From assembly GCF_034190915.1 (NCBI RefSeq), contig NW_026947485.1, positions 133,068,337-133,132,336 on the forward strand: a stretch of 64,000 nucleotides of DNA. The letters run 5' to 3'. This stretch comes from Cavia porcellus (taxonomy: Eukaryota; Chordata; Mammalia; Rodentia; Caviidae). Position 1 is the stretch's first letter. Each line of letters opens with the position of its first letter. The notes under the pieces were generated by a model. That model ran no database searches. It was given only the letters and a program-made list of their open reading frames with translations, and was not told the DNA's origin. This document shows positions 36,113 through 47,440 of the stretch, one piece after another. The translations under genes were made by a program, and so were the position numbers.

Positions 36113-36123
36113 TCTGTGTAACA
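36113..36123. repeat. Target-site duplication, 3' copy
   Basis: 'tctgtgtaaca', identical to 29547-29557. Confidence 0.85.
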
Positions 36124-36529
36124 ATTTTGTGAGTTAGGCAATTTTCAACATATTGTTTTTTTCTCTCCATGAGCAAGGGGTATCTTTTAATTTTCTGATA
36201 TTCTCTTCCATCCCTTCTTTCAGACTACTATAATTTTTAATATATAGTTTCTTTACATTCTACATTAGAATGATGCCTAAGTACTTTAATTTTTGATGCG
36301 ATTCTGAAGAATATGTCTTCCCTAATTTCTCCCTTAGTGCGTTTGTTGTTTGTAGGCAAAAATGCTATTGATTTTTGAGTGTTGACTTTGTATCCAGTCA
36401 TGCAGTTGAGTTTCTTTACTAAATCTAGGAGTCTTTTAGTGGACGTTTGGGGTGTTTTATGTAAAATATCATATCGTCAACAAATAAGGATAGTTCAACT
36501 TCTTTCATATATATATATATATGAACATA

Positions 36530-36562
<33 letters not shown>

Positions 36563-38375
36563 CCTTTAATTTATCTTTCTTTTCTAACTGCTTTGGCTAA
36601 TATTTCCAGAACTATATTGAAGAGGAGTGGTGATAGTGAACATCCTTATCTTGTTTCTAATTTTAAAATTACAGCTTTTAGCTTTATTCATTTAATATGA
36701 TGTTGGCTGTTGGTTTGTTATAAATGGCTTTTATCAGGTTGAGGTAAAGGCCATTTATTCTGATTACCTGTTGGATTTTTATAACGAAAGAGTGATGGAC
36801 TTTATCAAAGCTTTTCTATCTATTGAAATAATCATGTGATTTATGCCTCTGTTATGATGTGTTACATTTATAGATTTATATATGTTGAATCTGTCTTGCA
36901 TTTCTTGGATGAATTCTACTTTGTCATTGTCTATAATCTGCTTGGTGATTTGCTGAATTCTTTTTGCTAGTATCTATTGAGGATTTTCTCATTTATGATC
37001 TTTAGGGAAACTGTCTTATAGTGCTCTTTCTTGTTTGGGTCTTTTTTTTTTTTTTTAAATCAGGATAATATTTGCTTCCCGGAATGAGTTTGGGAGTATT
37101 GCATTCCTTTGATTTCATTAAAGAGTTTCAGTAGTTTGGGCATTAAATCTTGCCTACCTTTCTTGTAGAATACAATAGACAGTCCACCAGAACAGGAAAT
37201 TTCTTTGATGGTAAGTTTGAAATTACATTTTCAATCTCAATAGTTGATAATAATTATTAAAACATTTTATGACTTCTTGGTTCAGATTTGGCAATTCATA
37301 TGTATCTATGAATCTGTCAACTTTTCTACTGTATTTTTCATCCCATGAGATTAAAAAAAAATGCTGTATTGATGATCTTCTGAATTTCCACAGGACCCCT
37401 ACTGATTTTCCCGTTTTCATTCTTCAGTAGATGAACTTAAGCCTTACTTAGACTTCCCTCTTTATGTTTAGATTAGCTAAGGGTTTATCAATTTTATTTA
37501 TCCTTAGCAAGAACCAGCTTTTTGATTGATTAATACTTGTATTGTGTTTTTTGGTCTCCACTGCATTTATTTCATTTCTAATTTTTGTAATTTCCTCTTT
37601 TGTATGGGTTTGGATTGGTCTTGCTCCTCTCTTTCTGGCAGCTTGAAGTGTAACATTACGTTGTTTATTTGTGCTCATTCTGTTTTCCTGATGTGGAACT
37701 CATCATTACAAATCTCTCAACACCCCTTTCCTTGTGTTCTATAATCTGTGGTTTTTGTATCTGCATTCTTATTTAGCTTTAGATGTTGTTTAATTTGTCC
37801 TTGGTTTCATTTGGGACCCACTGATAGTTTAGGACAGTGTTACATAATCTCCATGTGTTTATGGATCTTTTTTGATGTCTTTTGCAATTGATTTCCAATT
37901 TCATTGCACTATAATCAGATAATATCCATGGAATAATTTCAATTCTTTTGCATTCACGTAAGCATGTACATGGAAGAGTAAATTTTCTGTTTCAGAGAAT
38001 GTCCCACATGCAGCTGAGAAGAATGTACATTGTAATGATATTTGCTGGAATATTTTGAAAACATCTGCCAAGTCTGTTTGTTCACAGGTTTGCTTCAGTT
38101 CTGATATTTCTTTGCTGATTTTTTGTCTGTCCAACCTATCACTTTGTAACAATAAGGTATTGTATTCTCCTATTAAAATTGTGTTATTACTTATTATATT
38201 TTCCATGTCTATTAATAATTCTGTTACGTAGTTTGTTGCTCCATAATTGGTTGGTATGTATTTATAATTGTTACCTACTCCTCTTGAAGGTTCCCCCTAA
38301 CAAGTATGTAGTGACTTTATCTGTTTGTATCATTCTTGGTTTCAACTTCACATTATTTATAGCAGATTAGCTACC
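36124..38375 (-). mobile_element. Antisense LINE-1, 5' part (ORF2 body)
   Basis: It continues the L1 interrupted at 29546. The minus strand carries decayed reverse transcriptase and linker, including the frame 37448-37678 that parallels the sense L1 frame 32010-32204 ('[16 protein letters not shown]'), and the endonuclease C-terminal half at 37901-38206 ('SKEISELKQTCEQTDLADV' parallels the sense copy). It is 5'-truncated within the endonuclease region near 38375. Confidence 0.88.
36506..36562. repeat. (AT)n microsatellite
   Basis: Two at runs separated by 'gaacatatatatgtgt', inside the antisense L1. Confidence 0.95.
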
Positions 38376-39129
38376 ACTGAAACTCCAGGAGACAGTGCCC
38401 TGTGTGGGCAGCACACACTTTCAGGAACCACATTTCTGGAATTTGGGAGTCTTGTTCAGATTTTTTTTTCTAAGTGGTAAGAAAAGACACAAAAAGAACA
38501 GCACAAGAGTGCCTCTGTTTAAGAGTTTCCCAGGAAAGTAAACTTCTAGCTGTGTGAGTACCAGATTTACTCTGCCACAAAGCTAGAATGAGAATACAAA
38601 TCAGAAAAAAGGTGACTTTTTATGAAGCCAAGCAGAGAAGGGGGGGATTAATATAAATAAAACCTCAGGGCCAGAAAGCACTCTACGGAAATTCTCCATC
38701 ATGAAGTATTCAAAAATATGAGACCAAAGTTTATAGTCTGGTGTAAATATTTTTCCAGTAACATCACATCTCCATGTAATGTGTTAAAGAATGCCTAACA
38801 AATTGGATACAGTACGACTGCAGAAAAATAATCAAAGAAATGAATAGGAGCATTTCTTCATCAGAGGGTATAGACTATGGCCACAAAATCATCTTCCTTC
38901 ACTATTCCTTTCTTAGGCTTATTGTCTTCTATTAAAAACATGATTCTGTTTAAATGTCTCTGAGGAATATATGCCAATACATGCTTGGAATGTACCAATG
39001 AACTGTAGATCTAGAATTGTCATTAAACACACATATCATTTTTCCAATTTAAATTGTCTGTGTACCTGTTACCTAAACATAAAGTATTATCATGCTGCGT
39101 AAGTTATGAGAACACAATATCAGATTACA
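38376..39129. other. No recognised feature
   Basis: Flanking sequence of the antisense L1. No repeat is recognised. Confidence 0.45.
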
Positions 39130-40772
39130 TAAACATATAGAGAAAAATTTAAAGTATTTTTCTTAACAGAGCTTTAGTGATGAACCTGCATGACACTGGT
39201 ATAAAAACAGATACACAGACCAAGAGAACATATGAAAGATAAATCAATGCATTTACAGTCAACTGGCAGTCAACAAGTATGCTTAGAAAACACACCAGGG
39301 AAAGACAATCTCTTTTAGAAAGGTGTTGGTAAAACTGGATATCCACATGAAAAAGAATGAAGTTAAACCCTTAACTCACCACCGTGTACAAAAATCAACT
39401 TTAAGCAGACTAAAGTCTTAAACATAAGATCAGGAATTACCTGCTCAATTCTTTATTTTGACTAGTCTCTGGTAACCACAACTTACTTAAAACTTAAGCA
39501 GGCTAAAGACTTACAACTAAGATCAGGAAACCACTAAAAGAAAACAGGAGAAAAGTCTCATGACTTCAGTTTATGTAATGATGTATTTTTTTCATCAATG
39601 GCCTCAAAAACTAGGCAATCCAGTTAAAAACAGATAACTGGGTAATGTGGATAAAAGCATTCTGCACAACAAAGGAAATAACAAAGTGAAGAGACAACTT
39701 GTGGATCAGAAGATGTGTGTTCAGACTTTAACCTAAGAAGGGATTAATATCCGAAGCAACAGAGAAACTAAAAACAAAAATGAAACAAACAAAAGAAATC
39801 CATAACAAGAAAATAAGTCACCCCAGTTTTAAAATGATCAGAGGGCTTGAGTAGATATTTCTCTAAAGAAGACATAAAATGTAGAATGAGTATATGAAAA
39901 ATGCTCAAGAGCGATCATCATAGCAATGTTAATCAAAGCTGTGGTGAAATGTCATCTCACTCCTCTCAGAATGCTCCTATTGTAAACCTGAAAATATCTG
40001 TCAGCAAAGAGGTAAAGAAAAAAGAATCCTTCCACCCTGTTGATTGCAATGTAAATCAGTGGAGTCATTGTACAAAATGGTTTAGATTTTCCTACAAAAA
40101 AAGTTAAAAATAATATGATTCAGTAATCCCACCAGTAGGTATGTATCCAAAGGAGAAGAAATCAATATGTCAAAGTGGTACCTGCACTCCGGAGTTTACT
40201 GTACTGTTATTCACAGTATCCAAGCTGTGGAATCAGCTCAAAAATGAATGAGTGGGCATGGAAAGTGTGGTATATAGATGGTGTGGAAAATTATTCAGCC
40301 ATGAAACAAAATTCCATCATTGGGGATAACATAGATAATCCTGGAGTATGTTATAGTAAGTGAGACAAGCCAAGCACAAAAATAACTACCATCTTATTCA
40401 TCGGTGGAATCTAAAGAATTTGATCTCTTGGCAAAAAAAAAAAAAAAAAAAAAAGTACAGTCCTGGTTACCCGAGGCTAACATAAGAATAAAAGAAATAA
40501 AGAACTGGGCAGATTTGAAAGTATGCAAAGTTATAATTAGAGAGAAAGAATAATTCAAGAGATTACTACACATTATAGTAACTAGAGTAATGACACATTC
40601 TATAGGAATGCTGGGAGTACATATTAAATATGCTCACCACTAGCTAGTGTGTTAATTCGTTGTATTTAAACATTCCATAATGTATGCATGTTTCATAGCA
40701 TCGTGTTCCACATGATAAATGCATACAAATTTGTCTTTTAAAATGAAGAATATTTAATAAATAAAAATGTAA
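39130..40772 (+). mobile_element. Old LINE-1 3' part (ORF2 C-terminus and 3' UTR)
   Basis: Decayed ORF2 C-terminal blocks run in order from about 39290 ('ggtgttggtaaaactggata') through 'gtaatcccaccagtaggtat' (40124), 'ggaaaattattcagccatga' (40285) and 'agtgagacaagccaagcac' (40358), followed by a 3' UTR ending 'tttaataaataaaaatgt' near 40770. A pure A-run at 40433-40455 is internal. It is from an older lineage than the 29558 element, whose 3' UTR differs. Confidence 0.85.
40433..40455. repeat. Poly(A) run
   Basis: About 22 A bases inside the L1 3' UTR. Confidence 0.95.
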
Positions 40773-41149
40773 AGTACACATAGGAATTTTTTGCAGAGCC
40801 AACTACTGTTTATATTTTGATATATTTTTCCAAGCTATTTATCAATTCACATTTGTACAAATTTGAGCTCATAGTGAATTTTCAGAATATACAAAAAAGT
40901 GTGTATATAAAATAATCCAGAGTAAACTAGAAATAATTACTCTGTTACCAACTTATATGTTTTACATATATATTTTTTTAAACAGCAACAACAAAAAAAT
41001 AAACCAAAACCTAAAACTAAATGACATTTAAATAAACTTACTAATACTAAGGCAGGATGTCTAAGTTGTCAATATTTCTAAAATTTGTGCGAAAATTTGT
41101 ATGAAAAGAGTCAATTTTCAAATGAGAACACTTATTTACATTCTCTGTC

Positions 41150-41950
41150 TTTTTTCAACATCATTGGCCATTTGAGTAATGCAAATTAGAACACTGCGAT
41201 TCCATTTCACTCTAAGAAGAATGGTATCATCAGGAAATCAACCAATAACAAATGCCGGCGGAGCTGTGGGGAAACAGGAACCCTTTTCCACTGTTCATGG
41301 GAGTGCAGGCCGGTGCAACCACTGTGGAAATCAGTATGGAGAGTCTTCAAAAAACTAGGATTAGATGTTCCATTCAACCCAGTTATTCGCCTTCTGGCTA
41401 TCTGCCTAGAAAATTTTAAAACATCATACCACAGTGATATATGTGTACCCATGTTTATAGAAGCATAATTTATAATAGCTAAACCTTGGAAACAACCCAA
41501 ATGCCCAACAATTGAGAAACGGATACAAAAGATGCAGTATTTTTATACTGTGGAGTACTGCTCAGTTATAAAAGATAAACTCAAGGCTTTTACAGGTAAA
41601 TGGGTGCAACTTGAGACCATACTCAGATGTGAAATAAATCATATTCACATGTGCAAACATCGTAATGTCTTCCTAATGTAAGAAACTTAAGATCCAACAT
41701 GTATAATAGATATTGTGAGAATGAGGGAGGAGGAGACTTCTCAGAAAAAAGAAAGAAACAAGATGGGGAAAAGAAGAAAGGAAAATCATATATATAAATA
41801 CATGATTATACTACTAGGCTCTGGTGGTTCAGCACAAAAAAACAGTTTGTGCCTTCATTGTTTGATCATTTTTTCATACTTATGTCTTATGTCTTACAAT
41901 CAGTGCAGTTATATGGAAAATAATAACATGCAATAATTTAACCCTTGTTA
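41150..41950 (+). mobile_element. LINE-1 ORF2 C-terminus and 3' UTR fragment
   Basis: It begins at 'catcattggccatttgagta' and follows the ORF2 tail of the sense L1 (34350-34860): 'ggcggagctgtggggaaaca', 'gggagtgcaggccggtgcaa', 'cataccacagtgatatatgt', 'ccttggaaacaacccaaatg'. The 3' UTR portion is A/G-rich. All frames are closed. Independent 5'-truncated copy. Confidence 0.88.
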
Positions 41951-44900
41951 AGGTATATTTTTTACACTTAACAGAAATGGGTTAATTGTAAGTTTTATTC
42001 ATCAGAGAAATCATACACAAATGATCATTTTTCCCTTCTGATTTTCAAAAATAGCAAGCTAGATAATTACATATGTACACTTCACTAGCTAAAGTGTTAG
42101 TTCTCTTTTTTTTTTTACTTTGCTCCTATAAACCTTCATTTTGGAATCACTCGCATAACCCATACTTATTACTAAGGCAACATTAATGCAAAAGATACTG
42201 CAAAGTGGTACATTGACCGAGCAAATAGTTAAAATCACAGAAACACCGAAGTAACTCAGAGGCTCTCTATGAGGAGTTCTATTAGATGGGCTGGACGATT
42301 GATCATTGTGCTTAGTAAAAGTGTCAACTCCTTGAAAATACTCTATAAATCATAGTAATGAGTAAGACACAACAAGAAGAAATTATTTTTCGTTAGGCTT
42401 CATGTAAGTTGCAGGCAACATCTGGCAGCTGTAATGCAAGATGATCTGCTCTTCCCCAACATACATATGACAAGGACACTAGGTCACACTTTAGATGTTT
42501 TCTTTTCACTCTTCTACAGAGACAGAGATTACCATCGAGAGTGACATCTTCTGAAACAAAGAGCAGAAATCGATATTTCTCTGAGAAGGACAGAGTCAGT
42601 ATGATGGTCCAATCCCCTTCTGAAGATGGCGAATGTGTTTTCTCAAGCTGCTGCTAAAATCCACTCTGTCTAATTTTCACAAACAAAGAACTCAATAGTT
42701 TTGTTTCCCTGACAACTCCTTTGAATGTGGCTGGTCTGCATCCTTTGTCCTCTGGTCTGTGTCCAAGCAACAGTGCAAAGCCTCCAATTAATCTTTGCAT
42801 CCAATGGGCAGTCACAAGGGAAGCTGGACAGATGTTCCGTGGTCACAAGTGAGCTTCTACTAAAGACTGAGAAAATAAGACAAGCAGTGACTTCTGAGGG
42901 TGCCTACATTTTCATACTTGTAGTCCTAGAAAATGTACATCTCATACTTTATAAAATAGCATATACTAGATGTTTTGTATATACAGGAAATTTTTGTTTG
43001 CTTTTAGTGTTGGTCTAGAATATTTTCATGGAAAAATGTGTAGCATGCGTATATAGAACTATAAGAAATGGAACAGAAACTAAGCATATCCAGCTCATGA
43101 TGGAAGTTGCCTGTTGGAAAAGAGAGTAATCGAGTGATGGGAGCTGTTACAGGAGACTTTCGCTACATCTGTAACGTTTATTTTCTCTAAAAACTGATGA
43201 GGCAAATATGACTAAGTGGTGTGTTTTTGGCATCCTGTGTTATGGATATTTTATGTCTTTTTCAACTTTAATGTATTTTAAGATCTTAAAAATTAAGAAA
43301 GCAAAACTATGAGCTAATCACATGGCCCATTGTACTATTCTCATTTCATGGAAATGATTGTAATTAGAACACCCATCCTTGTTGTCCACTTAGCAGTTTG
43401 CATCAAAGAAATTTTCACTGGGCATTAATCAAGTCAAGATTGCAATTTTAATGGCACTTGTCACCCTGCTTTTAAATAAACACATTAATATTCAAATACA
43501 TGTGTAAGTGCCCCATATATCTGATTAACTAGGAGTAAGAAATCCCTTAATATATGCAAAACACCATTCATGTGCTCTAAAAAGCAAATGAAGACGCTAG
43601 AATAAATATATTATGATTTATATGTGTCTGTCTTTTATGGAAATGAAGAAAAGTCCCCTTAAGAATAACTCAGATGGTTCACTATTTTTATTTTGGTCTT
43701 TTATAAGGCATTGGACAAAGCACTGTACCTGGCAACCATTAGTAAGGATAAAAATAACCGTATTTGTTTAAAAAAATAATATAAAATCACATTTCTGCCA
43801 TGTATATGCGTCACACACAGCAGCTATATAAGTGTACAGAGGTTCTTTGAATCCTGTATTGCTTATAAGAACTTTCAAAGATTGTAAAGTTATTGATGAC
43901 TGTTTACTTTTGGCTCATGAATCATTTCCTGAATATATTTTACAATTGTGATTCAGCTGGTCTTTTAACTTAATTATTTATATTTTTTGCTTCCTTTTTA
44001 ACAGACCTCCTTTCTGTTTTGAGATTATCCACAGGTTTGCCCTATCTGCTGAACTCACATCAGGCACATTTGAGGGTCCCCCCCCCCAAAGATGACGACA
44101 AAAGTCGGCTTACAGAATAAAATCTGAAGAGGGAATCTCTGCAAAACGCAGCAGGGAAAACAACCCAAAATGAGATAACCAGCAGATGCTCCAGAATATG
44201 GAAGTCATCTGTAAGCGTTTAGTGGAATGGAGAATGCTGAAACAGTTTTCCATTTGCCAGATGCCTGAAATAGAGACAGATGAGCAATTCCTCTGAACTC
44301 CAACAACAGCGCCAGCTGAAAAAGCAGACCCCTTCTGCCAAGGGTCACTTGTTGAAACTGTTAACTGTAAATTAGAATCCTCCTTTTGGACTTATGGTAC
44401 CCAGAAAACCCAATCAAAAGGCTCAGATGTGCACCTTACTTTGGGCACAAAGACAATAATCCTCTGTTGCCATTGGTCCCCCAAATTATTCACATATTTT
44501 GAACAAAGACGCCTTTTTCTAAAGCTGACATGGACACAGCATTTCCTACCTTTCCTTGATGAGTAAGAAATGTTCCCGAGTGAAACAACCCACACTTCAA
44601 CGGCATTGGTAAATAGTAGTAAGGATATTTAGTTCTGCAAATAGTCATAAAAAAAGTCCTTGATATGTTTCTTTTCTCCCTAACATAATTGTATTACACT
44701 ACGTCTTCTAACCTGCTTTGTAGAAAGGAATGTTTTGTATGAAACGGATTATCTGGAATCTTTTTTCTCATCTTGTTTAGATCATAAGCCTGTTTTTTGC
44801 GCTCGCTCTCGGGGTGTCTGAAACATTGAAGAATAGCAGTGGGCAGACAGAACGGTTTGCGTGGGAGGCGAGTGCCTCATGGTTCACCATCACATAAATG

Positions 44901-45074
44901 TCAGTTTGCTTTCTGAAGCTAACTAGAGAAAAATCCTACTGGAATAGAAAGAGGTCTTTAGATTTTTTAGTTTCCTCCATTTCTTTGTCTACCAACTAAC
45001 CCAACGCATCTCTGTCATACCATTATATGTCATTGCTCATTTATCCTAACTTTTCTATGTGTGCAAGAGGCTGG
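41951..45074. other. 3.1 kb of mostly unique sequence
   Basis: No transposon signature is recognised. 43300-43600 is rich in homeodomain-like motifs (see findings). A plus-strand 97-codon frame at 42725-43018 has no recognised product or splice context. Confidence 0.45.
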
Positions 45075-45165
45075 AGATTGGCAGCGGGGTTAGCCAAGAC
45101 CAGAAGGTTTCACAGATCAACCCAAGACCTGCAGCATTTTCCTCAGCACCTGGAAACTTATTCGA

Positions 45166-45175
45166 AATGCAGATT
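45166..45175. repeat. Target-site duplication of U2 insert, left
   Basis: 'aatgcagatt', repeated at 45215-45224. Confidence 0.75.
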
Positions 45176-45177
45176 AC

Positions 45178-45213
45178 ATGGCTTCTGAGCCTTTTGGCTA
45201 AGATCCAGCGTAG
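45178..45213 (+). pseudogene. 3'-truncated U2 snRNA retropseudogene
   Basis: 36 bases align to the extreme 5' end of U2 snRNA with about 31 identities, including an unbroken 'gccttttggctaagatc' from stem-loop I. The match starts exactly at U2 nucleotide 1 and stops around nucleotide 36. A 10-bp target-site duplication flanks it and no A-tail follows, which fits the known class of tailless, 3'-truncated retropseudogenes. It lacks the branch-point recognition region's downstream part, Sm site and 3' stem-loops, so it is not a functional snRNA. Confidence 0.75.
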
Positions 45214-45214
45214 G

Positions 45215-45224
45215 AATGCAGATT
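45215..45224. repeat. Target-site duplication of U2 insert, right
   Basis: 'aatgcagatt', repeated from 45166-45175. Confidence 0.75.
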
Positions 45225-45345
45225 CTGTAGGCCTCACCTTCTGAATCATCTTATTTGGGTCTGAAGTCCTTTAATCTGGGTAATTTCTACAGATGAAGTC
45301 TATTGCACATTACAGTTTGAGAAATCCTGGCCCAGACTACAATTT

Positions 45346-45643
45346 CAAAATGTCCCTTAGGCATTCTGCAAATCAGCACACTCAGACTTTTCCATCAAGT
45401 TTCTGCAGACAATTGCCCAAATGCTGGTGCCAGAACTTTTTAAGATGGATGTTAGTATCTATGTGGTAGCCCCAGGATACAAAAGAAATTCATCAAAATT
45501 AATCTCATTGTTACTTTTTAGGATATGCAGTATGAATTAATTACATTAAGAATTTATTATTGTTTGATTCCTGGTACCAAAAAATAAAAATTTAAGTTTA
45601 AGAAATAAACTTAAAATTAAGTTTATTTATAAGTTTAAGAAAT
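45346..45643. other. No recognised feature, AT-rich inverted repeats at end
   Basis: 45590-45643 contains alternating 'taagttta' and 'taaactta' units, able to pair with each other. Otherwise nothing is recognised. Confidence 0.5.
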
Positions 45644-45652
45644 AAGATTAAA

Positions 45653-45777
45653 GGGGCTGGGGGTTTAGCTCAGCGGCATAAGCACCTGCCTTGCAAGCAG
45701 GCGGTCGTGAGTTCGATCCCCGGTACTGATAAAAATGAAATGAAAAAGACAAAAAAAAAAAAAAAAGAAAAAGAAAG
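45653..45777 (+). mobile_element. ID-like tRNA-derived SINE, best preserved copy
   Basis: It starts 'ggggctgggggtttagctca', has an intact A box (tagctcagcgg, 45666-45676) and B box (gttcgatccc, 45711-45720), the body 'ctgccttgcaagcaggcgg' that can pair as an anticodon-like arm, and an A-rich tail to 45777. A perfect 10-bp target-site duplication 'aagattaaag' flanks it (45644-45653 and 45778-45787). It is the least decayed SINE in the window and probably the youngest. Confidence 0.93.
45666..45720 (+). promoter_or_regulatory. Internal RNA polymerase III promoter (A and B boxes)
   Basis: A box at 45666-45676 and B box at 45711-45720 with the usual spacing. Both match the tRNA consensus well, so this copy could in principle still bind TFIIIC. 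Confidence 0.75.
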
Positions 45778-46323
45778 AAGATTAAAGTTTAAGAAAAGAA
45801 TTTATCATGGGTCCGCAAAATAAGCCAGCAAGTTCGCAGCCATAATGCCTCAATAAAATGACACTCTTCAATTTTCATACAAAAAAAGAAACTTTTAAAA
45901 TCCTTGCAGATTAATGCCATCCACTGAGCAGAAGACAAGTACTCTGGTTGGTTGATAAATGAATTACACCTGGGAATAGAACTGTCTTTGTTAGTGGATA
46001 AAAACAAGTGTTTGGTTATCAGCATTGATTACCTTTAGATGTACTATTAAACTGAGAGAGACTTTGTAGGATTCTTCATGTTACATCCAAAATTAAGAGA
46101 CTGTCAACGGAACTAAGGAGCTACCACATAATTTTTATGACATTTAATCTAAATCATGATGACATTATAAACATGCAGAAAATATCAACAGATATGTTAT
46201 GAGTTGGTAAAGCTTATGAATCATGTCAGAATACGTGTACTGAATTTACATTAATAAAATAGCTTGCTATTTGTAAGATACAGTAGAAATATATGGGGAC
46301 TACTTATACTTTGAAAATTATTA

Positions 46324-46460
46324 GAGCCTGGCATGGTGGTGCATGCAGGTAATCTCAGCACTCAGGAGGCTGAGGCAGGATTGCTGCAAATTCAGGCTAC
46401 AAAGTGAATTTAAGGTCATCCTGAATTGATAGCAAAACCCTGTTTCAGAAAAATATTTTT
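46324..46460 (+). mobile_element. B1-like 7SL-derived SINE
   Basis: 'gcctggcatggtggtgcatg', 'aatctcagcactcaggaggc', 'tgaggcaggattgctgcaaa' then 'caaaaccctgtttcagaaaa' is the B1 monomer from start to A-tail, with 7SL-derived A-box region. About 137 bp. No second monomer follows. Target-site duplications are unclear. Confidence 0.9.
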
Positions 46461-47219
46461 AAAAAGTTGTTACTGTAAAAAGACACATTGTCATTAATCT
46501 CTCTCCATACACTCCTCCTCATGTAAAATACACTTAATTACATCACTCTTGCCACATTCTGAAGCAGTTCTAAATGTCCTTTTACATGAGTCTCTTTAGT
46601 TGCGCTATTACGACTGACTTTATGTCTTGAATCCAAACTGTTTATCTTCCCTGATCAAAAATATTAGTACATATTCGCAGCTCATTATAATCATAATCAT
46701 TTTTCTTTTGTCCCCTTTCTATTCCCTCCTTCCAATCCTCCCCTGCCCACTAGAAAAAGCTCTATTTCCACTATTTTCATTCAATTTTTATTTTTCTTTT
46801 AAATCTCTTTTCCCTTTATTCCTTCTACCCTTCTTTCATCTCTGGTTCCTCCTCCATTGAAAAAGCTCTTTCTACTTCCCAATATCTAACCTCTGTTTTG
46901 CTCACTATTTATCTTTTGGCTTTCTCATGCAAGAGAACAATGCAATATTTAAACTACAGCTAAAAGGCTCACAGTGCCAGACCCAGAGTTTAAGGGCAAA
47001 TGGTCATTTATGAGCCTGCTGTATGGTCAGATGGTTCTTGACAGAGGCACTCACCATATTTGTGATGACACTTGTAAGGACCTTCACAAAAGAAGACTTG
47101 CAAAACTGCTTCAGAAAGGGGCAAGCATTAATGTCCTTGAATGAAGCAGAAACATTTTGAGGGGGAGTCGTAGCTATGTGTCTTTTACTGTAATACAATT
47201 TTAATTTAAACTTTTCTTG
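46461..47219. other. No recognised feature
   Basis: Pyrimidine-rich at 46700-46880. Nothing else is recognised. Confidence 0.45.
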
Positions 47220-47440
47220 CATATTTTGACCACACTGAATAACTTTTGTTGTACTTCTCAAAGATATTCTCAGTTAAGATTCATTCAAAATATCACCTCA
47301 ATTTCATACAGTCTTCACCAGCTCCTCTACACACTCCCTGTAGAATTTACCTCTTCTGTGTCCTCCCCAAGCCCACTGACATCCTCTGATAACTCAGGGC
47401 ACAGTAAGCTGTCTCACAGAGCCAAGATGTGAACAAAGAC
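47220..47440 (+). mobile_element. Possible L2 3' UTR fragment
   Basis: 'attcaaaatatcacctcaat' followed by 'cagtcttcaccagctcc' and a 'tgtgtcctccccaagccca' block follow the order of L2 ORF2/3' UTR ('caaatgtcacctcc...gaccacc'). Weak and short. Confidence 0.35.

Larger units (their letters stand above)
45075..45345 (+). mobile_element. hAT-Charlie MITE (MER20/MER5-like), interrupted
   Basis: 'cagcacctggaaacttattc', 'gaaatgcagatt', then after the U2 insert 'ctgtaggcctcaccttctga', and the end 'cacattacagtttgagaaat'. This is the core and tail of a Charlie-type MITE. Deleting 45176-45224 reunites 'aaatgcagatt' with 'ctg..aggcctcacc'. Confidence 0.7.

Noticed and set aside
44780..44830. 'gcgctcgctctcgg' as a U6-like 5' end
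   Set aside because: Only a short similarity to the U6 start; the remainder does not match.
45653..45777. A tRNA gene with good A and B boxes
   Set aside because: The body lacks a convincing acceptor stem, is followed by an A-rich tail and is flanked by a target-site duplication, so it is a SINE.
46700..46880. Pyrimidine-rich 77-codon frame at 46627-46860
   Set aside because: Composition-driven; no recognised protein.
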